Source: JAIQGF01 sp051006995 (GTDB taxonomy: Bacteria; Acidobacteriota; Terriglobia; Terriglobales; Acidobacteriaceae). From it: a stretch of 64,000 nt of DNA. The translations under genes and the position numbers were made by a program. Below, in pieces: positions 29,529 to 37,400 of this stretch; positions within the stretch are counted from its first letter, which is position 1; each line of letters starts with the position of its first letter. The stretch covers positions 62,001 through 126,000 of the forward strand of contig JBPCSQ010000010.1 of NCBI GenBank assembly GCA_051006995.1, written 5' to 3'. The notes beneath the pieces were generated by a model. That model was not told the origin of the DNA and searched no databases. It saw nothing but the letters and a program-made list of their open reading frames with translations.

Positions 29529-30722
29529 ATGTGGCTCTTGAATTACCTTAGTTCTCGCCGCGCACTGGCCCGCGGGCTCGCGTTTCTGGTTACTTTCGCC
29601 TTCCTCTTTTCAGCCACCGCGATAGCCCAGCAGGCGCCCAGCACCAGCAAGCCCTCGCAACCCGCGCCCGCCGAGGCAGGAGGGCCGCAGGGCGACATCG
29701 GCCCTTACACGGTGCCCAAGAAAAAGGAGGAGCCGCCGCCGGAGCCGAAGACCACGGCCCCAAAAAAGATCGAGGGTATGCCGGATTACTCCATCAAGGT
29801 GGACACCGCGCTGGTGCAGGTGCCGGTCAGCGTGGTGACCAAAGATGGCCAATTTATCCCCGGCCTGAAGGCTGACAACTTCCGCGTTTTCGAGGATGGC
29901 GTGCCGCAGCGCATCTCGAATTTCGAACTGTCCAAGCAGGCGCCGATCACCGCGGTGATGGTGATCGAGTTCGCGGCGCGCGCGTATCGCTTTGTGTACG
30001 ACGCGCTGAACGCCTCCTACACTTTCGCCCAGACCTTGAAACCGAGCGATTGGGTTGCCGTCATCACCTTCGACATCAAGCCGACGATCCTCGCCGATTT
30101 CACCCAGGATAAAGGCCGGGTGATGTCGGCGCTGAACTCGATGCGCCTGCCCATGTTCAGTGAGACCAATCTGTTCGACGCGCTCTATGACACGCTGGAC
30201 CGCGTGGACGCCATCGAAGGGCGCAAGTACATTCTGCTGATCTCCAGCGGCTGCGATACTTTCAGCCGGACCACCTACGACCAGGTGCTGAAGAAGATTA
30301 AAGACACGCCCAACGTCACCATCTTTACCGTCAGCACCGGCGAAGCGCTGCGCCTGTGGCTGGAAGCCCGTGGCTACGGCATGCAGCCGAGCCTGTTCCA
30401 ATGCACCGATCAGATGGCCTTTCTCCAGGCCGACAACCAGATGCAAACCTTCGCGCGCATGACCGGCGGACGCTGGTACAAGCCCCGCTTCGAGGCTGAG
30501 ATGAAAGACATCTTCGGCGACATCGGGCAGAACATCCGCAACCAGTACGTCATCGCTTACCGTCCCACCAATCCGAAACTTGACGGCACCTATCGCAAAC
30601 TCAAGGTGGAAGTGGTGGCGCCCGATGGGGGCCAGATGCATATCCGCAACCAGAAGGGCAAGGACGTAAAGTACACGGTGCTGTCCCGCGACGGCTATAT
30701 GGCCAAACACCAGGTCGAGTAG
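29529..30722 (+). CDS. VWFA-related domain exported protein (acidobacterial type)
   Basis: Secreted protein of about 397 residues. A signal segment (FLVTFAFLFSATAIAQQ) covers residues 15-35, followed by a Pro-rich linker. From about residue 90 comes the VWFA-related domain (TIGR03436-like) that is very abundant in Acidobacteria: VQVPVSVVTKDGQFI, FRVFEDGVPQRI, YRVFD-type strands and a C-terminal RNQYVIAYRPTNP stretch. The usual metal site DxSxS at the first strand is replaced by VMVIEFAARAY, so metal-dependent adhesion is doubtful. ATG 29529 has AAGG about 9 nt upstream. A role in envelope adhesion or protein assembly is inference. Confidence 0.8.
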   Translation: MWLLNYLSSRRALARGLAFLVTFAFLFSATAIAQQAPSTSKPSQPAPAEAGGPQGDIGPYTVPKKKEEPPPEPKTTAPKKIEGMPDYSIKVDTALVQVPVSVVTKDGQFIPGLKADNFRVFEDGVPQRISNFELSKQAPITAVMVIEFAARAYRFVYDALNASYTFAQTLKPSDWVAVITFDIKPTILADFTQDKGRVMSALNSMRLPMFSETNLFDALYDTLDRVDAIEGRKYILLISSGCDTFSRTTYDQVLKKIKDTPNVTIFTVSTGEALRLWLEARGYGMQPSLFQCTDQMAFLQADNQMQTFARMTGGRWYKPRFEAEMKDIFGDIGQNIRNQYVIAYRPTNPKLDGTYRKLKVEVVAPDGGQMHIRNQKGKDVKYTVLSRDGYMAKHQVE

Positions 30723-30769
30723 CTGGCGGTTAGGAGCTAGCTGTCAATATTCGCTTCTACACAAAAAGC

Positions 30770-30783
30770 CCGGGATCTCCCGG
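30770..30783 (-). terminator. Terminator hairpin between VWA and orphan DHp genes
   Basis: CCGGGA-TC-TCCCGG forms a 6-bp stem. On the minus strand it is followed by GCTTTTTGTG, so it suits the orphan DHp gene ending at 30825. It could also act weakly on the VWA transcript. Confidence 0.7.
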
Positions 30784-30824
30784 ACAATTCTTCATGCTAC
30801 GAATTACAGACTCCTAACTCCCGG

Positions 30825-31283
30825 CTACACTTTCGGCAGTATCTCCCGCAGCGCCCACTGAATGCGCTTCACACTTTCCTGCACGGCGGCAATCTGCTGC
30901 TGGTCGGCGAAAGAAAATGCAGACAGCGAGATCACCTGCAAGGCATTGCGGACGTGGTGATTCATGTCGGCGATCACCTGCAGGCGTTCGCGCAGCAGCC
31001 GGCGCCGGTCACGCTCGTATTGCAGGATGCGATACACCAGCGCGCCGGCGACGATGCCGCCGAGCGCGTCGGAAATGTCAATCGCCACGTTCCGCGATTC
31101 CCGCTCGTGAATCACCGCCCAGTCCAGGGCTGCGCTGACGAAAAACACCATCAGGGCGGCGCACACCGCGATCACCAGCAGCTTGCGGTTCGACCAGACG
31201 GGGGTGAGCGGCGGTAATTCCAGGCCGGGCGGGAACGGTACTCCCGGCCGTTCCACGGAATTCTGATTGGGCAAGGAACTCAT
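30825..31283 (-). CDS. Membrane protein with orphan histidine-kinase H-box (copy 1)
   Basis: About 152 residues. A Pro-rich cytoplasmic N-terminus is followed by two hydrophobic segments (about 32-52 and 70-85), then a helix with RERLQVIADMNHHVRNALQVI. That is the H-box of a histidine kinase (the N-H-x-V-x-N-x-L type), with the phospho-accepting His in the NHH pair. A second helix (QESVKRIQWALREILPK) completes the four-helix-bundle hairpin. There is no ATP-binding domain; the protein stops immediately after. The paralogue at 31339 has the same layout. ATG 31283 is chosen over the TTG at 31295. Possibly a phosphotransfer dimer served by another kinase. Confidence 0.65.
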   Translation of the reverse strand: MSSLPNQNSVERPGVPFPPGLELPPLTPVWSNRKLLVIAVCAALMVFFVSAALDWAVIHERESRNVAIDISDALGGIVAGALVYRILQYERDRRRLLRERLQVIADMNHHVRNALQVISLSAFSFADQQQIAAVQESVKRIQWALREILPKV

Positions 31284-31338
31284 GAACGTCGACAAATCGA
31301 TTTTATCGCGCCGAGGTTGGTAGCTGCACGGCGGCGAG

Positions 31339-31860
31339 CTAATCGCGGCGAAGGGCCTTCTGCTCCTGCACGGCTTTGCGCGCGCTGCCTTCGAACGGCT
31401 CGTAGTTGGGCTCGACTTTCGGCAGAACCTCGCGCAGCGCCCACTGGATGCGAGTAATGGCTTCGCTGATCGCGGGGCCTTCTTTGCGGTCTCTCAGGGC
31501 GCCGGCGGCGAAGGCCAGCGATTGCAGCGCGTTGCGAATGTGATGATTGACCTCATTGAGAGTCTCCAGGCGCTCCAAGATGCGCCGCCGCTGCTCGCGG
31601 CCATAGGACAGCAGCGTGAACACCAACGCCGCCGCCAGCAGCGCCACCAGCCCGTTGGAAACCAGGATAGCCGCCGGCGTCTCGCGATGCTGCAGCAGCA
31701 TGTAGTCGAAGGCCACGCTGCCGATGAACATCAGTGCGCCGATGCCGCCGGAGATCAGCCACAGGCTGCGCGTCAGCATCAGCAGCCGTTCGCGCTCCAA
31801 GGCAACCTGCTCCTGCTCGTCGTGCGAATCCGCTTCCGGGAAATCTGTGTGGGAACCCAC
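31339..31860 (-). CDS. Membrane protein with orphan histidine-kinase H-box (copy 2)
   Basis: 173 residues, paralogous to the next gene downstream. Two hydrophobic segments (about 35-55 and 66-86) are followed by RRRILERLETLNEVNHHIRN and ALQSLAFAAGALRD, then ITRIQWALREVLPKVEPNY. The H-box is again present and the catalytic ATPase domain absent. The start is a GTG at 31860 with no ribosome site; MLTRSLWLISG further in is a less likely start. The RIQWALRE(I/V)LPKV tail is almost identical in both copies, pointing to recent duplication or a shared partner. About 55 bp separate the two genes. Confidence 0.65.
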   Translation of the reverse strand: MGSHTDFPEADSHDEQEQVALERERLLMLTRSLWLISGGIGALMFIGSVAFDYMLLQHRETPAAILVSNGLVALLAAALVFTLLSYGREQRRRILERLETLNEVNHHIRNALQSLAFAAGALRDRKEGPAISEAITRIQWALREVLPKVEPNYEPFEGSARKAVQEQKALRRD

Positions 31861-31944
31861 GGCGCAGGATTGTATCGCAGTCCTGACTGGATGACGGCGG
31901 GAACCGTCCGGAAGGGAGAACAGCGTCCCATTTAGGAATCCGCG

Positions 31945-32691
31945 TCAGTGCATGTGAAACAGCCGGTCCAGCAGCAGCAGGGTTCCTACGCCGAGAAACA
32001 CCACCAGCGCCATCTTGATGCCGGGCTCCTGGTTCACCTCCGGAATCAGGTCGGAGGCGGCCACGTAGATGGTGACCCCGGCCGAGAGCGGCAGACCGAC
32101 GCTGACCGCCTGGCGCGTCACCGCCATCGTCAGGACTCCCAGCAGCGTCGCCGCGCCCAGCAGCACGGACGATCCCCAGGCGAAGCCGCGGCTGCGTCCG
32201 CTGGCCAGCATCACGGAAGCGACGGTAAAGCCCTCTGGAACCTTGTGCAGGAAGACGGCAAGAAAAATGATCCAGCCGAGCCAGCTCGACACCAGAAACC
32301 CGGAGGCGATGGCGATGCCGTCGAAAAAGGTGTGGATCAGCAGCCCCAGCAGCACCGACCAGGACTTGTGGCCCTCGAGGAACTCGCGCTCGTGGGTCTC
32401 CTCGCCAAAATGAAAATGGGGTGAGAGCGTGTGCTCGAAGAAATGCACGATTAGGTACCCGCCGAGAATCAGGAATCCAGTGCGGCCGCCGCGCAGCTCG
32501 ATGCTTTCCGGAACCATCTCGCCGAAGGCCGTGGCCAGCATGAACCCGGAGCCGAGGGCGACGAAGTATTTCAGGTAGCGGCGCTCCCATTGTTTCTGCA
32601 CGATCACGGCGCCGCCGAAGATGTTGGCGGCGGCCGCGGTAAGGCCGAGCAGCACGCTGAGCGCGACAGGGTTCATGGGAGAGGGCAGCAT
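31945..32691 (-). CDS. ZIP family divalent metal transporter
   Basis: Inner-membrane ZIP protein, likely importing zinc, iron or manganese. Eight hydrophobic segments can be placed along about 248 residues. Metal-site motifs are readable: HFFEHTLSPHFHFGEE-type His-rich loop between segments 3 and 4, LLIHTFFDGIAIASGF in segment 4, and FLHKVPEGFTVASVML in segment 5. ATG 32691 and ATG 32676 are both possible; neither has a ribosome site. The leader is a GTACCGA word array. It is divergent from the structured RNA at 32876. Confidence 0.88.
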   Translation of the reverse strand: MLPSPMNPVALSVLLGLTAAAANIFGGAVIVQKQWERRYLKYFVALGSGFMLATAFGEMVPESIELRGGRTGFLILGGYLIVHFFEHTLSPHFHFGEETHEREFLEGHKSWSVLLGLLIHTFFDGIAIASGFLVSSWLGWIIFLAVFLHKVPEGFTVASVMLASGRSRGFAWGSSVLLGAATLLGVLTMAVTRQAVSVGLPLSAGVTIYVAASDLIPEVNQEPGIKMALVVFLGVGTLLLLDRLFHMH

Positions 32692-32695
32692 ATCA

Positions 32696-32762
32696 GTACC
32701 GAGTACCAAGTACCGAGTACCGAGTCGTTGCACACCTCCCTCGGTAGTCGCTACCCGGTACT
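32696..32762. repeat. Heptamer word array, GTACCGA x4, with inverted arm
   Basis: GTACCGA, GTACCAA, GTACCGA, GTACCGA at 32696-32723, then an imperfect inverted arm (TCGGTAGTCGCTACCCGGTACTC) at about 32741-32763. It forms the leader of the ZIP transporter gene on the minus strand. Confidence 0.8.
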
Positions 32763-32839
32763 CTCAAATGCAAGCGCAAAACTCCCGGAGAACCCTGGAA
32801 AGCAGCATCCAGTCAGTAATTCCAGCCGGCAACACTGAA

Positions 32840-32869
32840 TTTGACCGTCTCCGCCGATGTGCGCTAGTG
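32840..32869 (+). promoter_or_regulatory. Sigma70-like promoter of the structured RNA
   Basis: TTGACC at 32840-32845, an 18-nt spacer, and TAGTGT at 32864-32869. Transcription would begin near 32876, just before the extended Shine-Dalgarno-like tract. Confidence 0.55.
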
Positions 32870-32904
32870 TGGAAATACACTGAGAAAGGAGGTGGTCCAG
32901 GTCA

Positions 32905-32952
32905 ATGATAGAAACCGACAAACGAATCCGCAGTGAGGTGTCTGAGGCTTAG
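32905..32952 (+). CDS. Possible 15-residue leader peptide
   Basis: ATG at 32905 through TAG at 32950-32952, reading MIETDKRIRSEVSEA. It is preceded by the exceptionally long Shine-Dalgarno-like tract; GGAGG is 12 nt upstream of ATG, which is longer than ideal. The stop codon is part of the first hairpin stem, so ribosome position would control that stem. No run of a single amino acid suggests a classical amino-acid attenuator. Translation is unproven. Confidence 0.4.
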   Translation: MIETDKRIRSEVSEA

Positions 32953-33108
32953 AGCGGTCCGCTCTAAAGAAACCTCAAGATCCGGTGAGTTTGGCCCAAA
33001 CGCCACTCCAGAGCAGTGCTGGAGTCCCGGAGGCAGCCAGGTCGCAGTCGCCCCGCAAGTGGGGAACGATTAGAGTGACCGCCTCAGGCCAATCCCAACA
33101 GACTACCG

Positions 33109-33152
33109 GCGACCCGCGTGCCGCAATCGAGCCGCGGGTCGCTTTCTTTTTG
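33109..33152 (+). terminator. Intrinsic terminator of the structured RNA
   Basis: Perfect 10-bp stem GCGACCCGCG (33109-33118) / CGCGGGTCGC (33133-33142) around a 14-nt loop, followed by TTTCTTTTTGG. It ends 78 nt before the NUDIX start codon, leaving a leader of which only the stretch to 33230 is unexplained. Confidence 0.92.
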
Positions 33153-33230
33153 GCCAATGGTTCTTGGCCATTCGCTCTTAGCCGGATACATTGATGACGG
33201 GCTCGGAACCCGCAACTCGGAATTTCCCGC

Positions 33231-33665
33231 ATGAGCGAGCCGATCAAACGTGACTACCCCGACCGCCCGCTGGTCGGCGTCGGCGCTGTCATCGTGCGCG
33301 ACGGCCGGGTCGTGATCGTGCAGCGCTCCACTGAGCCGCTCAAGGGACAATGGTCCATCCCCGGCGGCGCCCTCGAAGTCGGCGAGACCCTGCGCCAGTG
33401 CGCCGCCCGCGAGGCGCTCGAGGAAACCGGCCTGCAGGTCGAGGCCAGCGAGGTGCTCGACGTCTTCGACAGCATCTATCGCGACACTGAAGGACGCACT
33501 CAATATCACTACGTGCTGATTGATTTTCTCTGCCGGCCGGTCGGCGGGGAGTTGAAGGTGGGCAGCGACGCCGCCCAGGCGCGCTGGGTCACGCTGGACG
33601 AATTGGCAGAATTCAAGGTGACGGAAACAGCGCGAAAGGTGATCACAAAAGCTCTTAGCTTTTAG
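33231..33665 (+). CDS. NUDIX hydrolase
   Basis: Nucleoside-diphosphate-X hydrolase, 144 residues, single domain. The NUDIX box is complete: GGALEVGETLRQCAAREALE then ETGL (residues about 43-66) with the RExxEE metal ligands. Substrate class (8-oxo-dGTP, ADP-ribose or other) cannot be told from sequence; the N-terminal PDRPLVGVGAVIVRDGRVV resembles ADP-ribose pyrophosphatase-like and phosphohydrolase members. It lies directly downstream of the structured RNA and terminator, which may attenuate it. The last codons (GCT CTT AGC TTT TAG) are supplied by a word repeat, giving the ALSF C-terminus. Confidence 0.92.
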   Translation: MSEPIKRDYPDRPLVGVGAVIVRDGRVVIVQRSTEPLKGQWSIPGGALEVGETLRQCAAREALEETGLQVEASEVLDVFDSIYRDTEGRTQYHYVLIDFLCRPVGGELKVGSDAAQARWVTLDELAEFKVTETARKVITKALSF

Positions 33666-33694
33666 CGGAAGCTAAAAGCTAACAGCTAAGAGCT
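33650..33694. repeat. Word hairpin between convergent NUDIX and Lys-rich protein genes (AGCTCTT)
   Basis: Arm 33650-33666 and the complementary arm within 33671-33694 pair at 16 of 17 positions, or perfectly if one AACAGCT unit is looped out, around a GGAA tetraloop. The words are the same AGCTCTT/AGCTTTT as at 1633 and 58100. The NUDIX stop codon (33663-33665) lies inside the first arm. Confidence 0.88.
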
Positions 33695-33697
33695 GGT

Positions 33698-34306
33698 TTA
33701 GGAAAAGAATCCCCGCGGATTGAAGTCCACGATCTTCCATCCCTTACGCCCGCGTTCCATTTCAAACCGCACCTGTCCGTTGCGACGCAGAGGCATGCCG
33801 CCCTGAAGCGGAATCTCTTCCAATTCGAAATCCACCAGCGCCACGCCCTTCGGGCCTTCCACCGTAGCCTGGCTGATGCGGAAGTGCACCCGGAACTGCG
33901 AGTACTTGGCGAACATTGACTCGATCTGGTCTTCGAACGTCAGGTAGCCATCCATCTTGTCCTGGTCAAAGACGGAAAGCGTCAGGCGGGGGCTGTGTCC
34001 TTCCAGACCATCGCGCAGGTCGGTCAAAATGCTGTTGGCCACCGCGGAGGTGAACACCGAGCTGTCAAAGGTGTCCTGCGGGCCGCTGGACTTGTCCTTT
34101 TTCTCCTTCCTCTTTTTCTCTTTCTTGGCCTTCTTTTCCTCCTGCTTCGAGGAGGACTGGTGCTGCGGCGGCGGCGCCTGCGTGGACTGGTCCTTGTCCT
34201 TGCTCTGGTCCTGAGGAGAAGAAGATGACCACGACTGCTGCGGGGCGGACAGGCACATTGTCACGCTCACCGCCACCAAGGCGAGAATACTGAGAAACCT
34301 GCGCAT
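33698..34306 (-). CDS. Exported protein with Lys/Glu-rich linker, unknown function
   Basis: About 202 residues that I do not recognise by name. A signal peptide (FLSILALVAVSVTMCLSA; a Cys near the cleavage site could be a lipobox) is followed by a Ser/Gln/Asp-rich then strongly basic Lys/Glu stretch (about 45-72). The C-terminal domain of about 125 residues (FTSAVANSILTDLRDGLEGH to the end) is of mixed alpha/beta type with VEGPKGVALVDFELEEIP and GRKGWKIVDFNPRGFF. It resembles exported NTF2-like or DUF4440-like ligand folds in its final strands, a weak similarity. ATG 34306 has GAGAGG upstream. It lies downstream of nothing on its strand and convergent with NUDIX. Confidence 0.6.
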   Translation of the reverse strand: MRRFLSILALVAVSVTMCLSAPQQSWSSSSPQDQSKDKDQSTQAPPPQHQSSSKQEEKKAKKEKKRKEKKDKSSGPQDTFDSSVFTSAVANSILTDLRDGLEGHSPRLTLSVFDQDKMDGYLTFEDQIESMFAKYSQFRVHFRISQATVEGPKGVALVDFELEEIPLQGGMPLRRNGQVRFEMERGRKGWKIVDFNPRGFFS

Positions 34307-34412
34307 GAGGAAGCCTCTCATTCCTGAGATGCTGAAAATTGTACTCCCGCCGCTTCGCTCAGCAAGCGGCCCCCGCTGCACGCGGCCAGGGCCACGGGTC
34401 TTGACGCCCGAA

Positions 34413-37400
34413 CTACTGCATCTGCACCGTGATGTCGACAAACACCGTCGGCGCCGTGCTGCGTCCGCGGCCGGCAACGTCGCCGGTCTCGGCCGGACCG
34501 GAGCTGCCGCCAAGGCCACGCAGAATGCGCACTGCGTTGGACCGGAACAGCGCCCGCGCTTGTGCGCTCAGCTCATTCGGATTGCGGATCGAATTGATGA
34601 TTAACAGGCCGGCGCGGCCGCCACTGAGTTGCACCGCGTAGCTGTGTCCTGTCATGGCCGCGAGTTGCGACGAATAGCGCGCTGCACTTAACCGCGCCGA
34701 GTCCAATCGCGACGAGGCGGCCCCCGTCGTAGCGCCCAGGTCGGCGATGCCGTCCAGCGCGCTCAACGTGTAGCCTCCCTTGACGGCTTCCTCGACCGTC
34801 ATCTCCACTGTCGCGCTGCCGCACGGGCCGGCGCTGCCGGTATTCATGCGCAGTCCGACGCAGGCGCCCTCCTGCACTTCCAGCAGGATGTGCTGCGAAC
34901 TGGCGGTGGAGCTAAGCCCCGCACTGCCGGTTGCATCGCCGGACCGCAGGCTGAAGTGCGCCAAGGCCGCGGACTTGTCGGCGGTGCTCAGCTGCTTCAC
35001 CGTGTGTTGTGGATCGATGACGACCATCGCCTGGGTGCGGCCCAGCGGACGATTCGTCTCCGGAATGTCAACGTTCTCGTTGCCGCGGTCCGACAAACGA
35101 CCGGGCACGCGCGCCTGCGCCAGCGTAATCCGGGACGGACCCGTTCCCGCCGGCAGGCTATGCGTGTCCCAGTTCAAGGCGCCGAGCGTGCTGCGTCCCG
35201 CACCGACGTTGAAGGTGTCGCTGGCCACGGTGGTCCCGTTGATCTGCAGCGCGATCGGTACTCCGGTGGCGTCACCGGAGCCGCTATTGCTCACGCGGAA
35301 GCGTATCTGGACGGTGTCGCCGACCTTCGGTATCGAAGGCGTGTAGGAAACGTCGGCCGCCAGAATATGCAGGTCAATGTTGCCGGAATTCTTCACCTGG
35401 GCCGACCGCGAAGCCAGCGTGGCGGTCCCGGCGCCGCCGAGAATGGCGCTGCGGCTCCAGGAGCCCGGCACGCGGACCGTGCCCCGGACGCGTCCTGCCG
35501 CGCCGCAGAAGTTCTGCGTGATCGAAGTGTCAAAGTAGAACAGGAAAAACTTCGCCGCGCCGGTATTGTTGACGATATTCGGCGTGACCCGGAGCAGGTA
35601 GGAGAGCAATCCGTCCTGCGCCGGGCCTACGTTGGTGATGTTGTACGTGATCGTGCCGTAGGTACCGCCGGCGCCCGGACTGGACAGCGCCAGCGTGGTG
35701 CTGCCCTGCGCCACGATATTCAAGGGCGCGGAAGTGGCCGGCTGCCAGTCCAGTGTGACCGTGGGGACCGTGAAGTAGGGGGCGGCGACGCTGATCAGCA
35801 ACGAAGTAGGCTGCGTCGCGCTCGGCGGAACTGCCAGGCAGTTGTTGGAGATGTCGGCGGTGGCAATGACGTCGCCCACCTGCACCGGAATTGAGGTCAC
35901 CACTCCCACGGGATCAGGAGCGGTCGAGCCGCGCTTGAGGAAGCGCTGGATGCCGCTCAAGCTCACCGCGTAGGAGCCAGTCGGGCCCACGGTGATATTT
36001 CCCGTCGCGTCCACGGCCGCCGTCAGGTTCAGCACCTGGTTGGTGCTGAACGATAGCTGAGAAACCTGCTGCGGCGTGGTGGTGGTGGCTGGATCGTCGG
36101 TGACGGTAAGGTCCGCGGTGCCTGTGCAGGTCTGGCCCGCCGTCGGCGTGCAGGTCGGCGTGATCTGTACCGTGATCGGCTGCGGAATGATGCCGTTCAA
36201 CTGCACCGTGGTCGCCGTCTGCCCATTCGGGTCGCAACGGTTCGGTCCGTTGCCGATCAGGCAGGTCAACGTTAACGGGTAATTGAGCGCATTCGTCCCG
36301 TTGCTGATGCTGACGTGCACCGTCGCCTGGCGCTGCGCGGTCGGCAAGCCTGTATGCGAGTCAATCAACTGAATGATCGCCTGAGCTGTGTAGAGGCCGC
36401 TCTGCGCGTTGGCGTTGGTACCGGAGATGAGCATGTTAAAGCTGGTCGAGTTTCCTCCGGCGGAGAAGCAGCTCGACCCGGCGCACGGATCAAGCGCCGG
36501 GCTCATCACCCCTGCGGTCGGATTGAAGTTCCATGCGATGGTCTGACCGGGCGTGCAGGTGCCGGTGCAGCCATCCACCGAGCCGGTCAGCGCGGCTGTC
36601 GCGTTCCCCGGAGACGGCAGAGTCACCGTCAGCGGGGTGTTGTCGCTCGACCCGTTGCCGCTGACGGCAACGTGCCAGTTTGCTGTCGCCACACTCTGGT
36701 TGCCGGTGCCCTGTTGCGAACAGGCGCCTGCGCCGACGCAGCTATTGTTGGCGTAGTTCAAATCGCCGGCGGTGTCGGCAGCCACCTTCGTCCGTAACGA
36801 CGCGGAACTGCTGGTAAAGCTCGGCCCCAGGTCGGGCGCCACCGCGTGCACCGTGATGTCGATGAAGCTGGTCGGGCCGCAGCATGGCTGCAACTGCGGC
36901 ACGGTGACATTGCCGTTGTCCACTTCCGCGCCCTGCAGGAACATGGTGAGCGATTCCCCGCCCGCGCTCGCGGTTGGGCCGAGGTTGGTCACGCGCACGA
37001 TGATGTCCAGGGGTTCGCCGGCCAGCCAGGGCGCGCTGGTATTCAACGTCCGCGGCAGGGTCACGCTGGTGATCTTCAGGTCGGGCACGCCGTGTCCGAT
37101 AACGAACAGAGGCTGCTGCACCACCATCGACGGATTGCTGCTTGGCAACACGATGTTCGCGTTCAACGTCGTGGGCGCCGTGCACCCGCTCGCACACGTC
37201 ACATCCCAATGGAATGGCGTTGCCGGCAGTGGCAGGCTGCCAGTGTTGCTGTTGCCCAGATCCGCGCTCTGACTCAGAAAGTTCCCGGCATTGGCCGGCA
37301 CAGTGACGGTCACGGACCCGCTGAAGAAAGTTGCGCTGATGTTGTAATCCACCTCCTGGGGCGCCGCCTGGCCAATCTGGATCTCCAGCGGATTACTGGC

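Larger units (their letters stand above)
32876..33152 (+). ncRNA. Structured leader or small RNA with peptide ORF and intrinsic terminator
   Basis: About 275 nt with its own promoter and terminator. In order: a tract at 32883-32900 complementary to about 18 nt of a typical 16S rRNA 3' end (AGAAAGGAGGTG then GTCCAG, one G-U); a 15-codon ORF; hairpin 32949-32967 (TTAGAGC/GCTCTAA); a small GTTTG/CAAAC stem near 32987-32999; hairpin 33005-33025 (ACTCCAG/CTGGAGT); hairpin 33051-33064 (CCCC/GGGG with GC-AA-GT inside); and a terminator at 33109. I cannot match it to 6S, tmRNA, SRP, RNase P or a riboswitch I know. It may be a trans-acting RNA or an attenuator for the NUDIX gene 78 nt downstream. Confidence 0.6.

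Noticed and set aside
30770..30783. Terminator assigned to the VWA gene
   Set aside because: The T-run follows the stem only on the minus strand, so it is assigned to the DHp gene; activity on the plus strand is possible but weaker.
32881..32905. Fragment of 16S rRNA on the minus strand
   Set aside because: Only about 18 nt match the complement of the 16S 3' end; the flanking sequence is unrelated, so it is an SD-like tract and not an rRNA remnant.
33020..33045. SRP RNA domain IV
   Set aside because: A CCCGGAGGCAGCC stretch is reminiscent of the conserved loop but the asymmetric bulge and pairing arms are missing.
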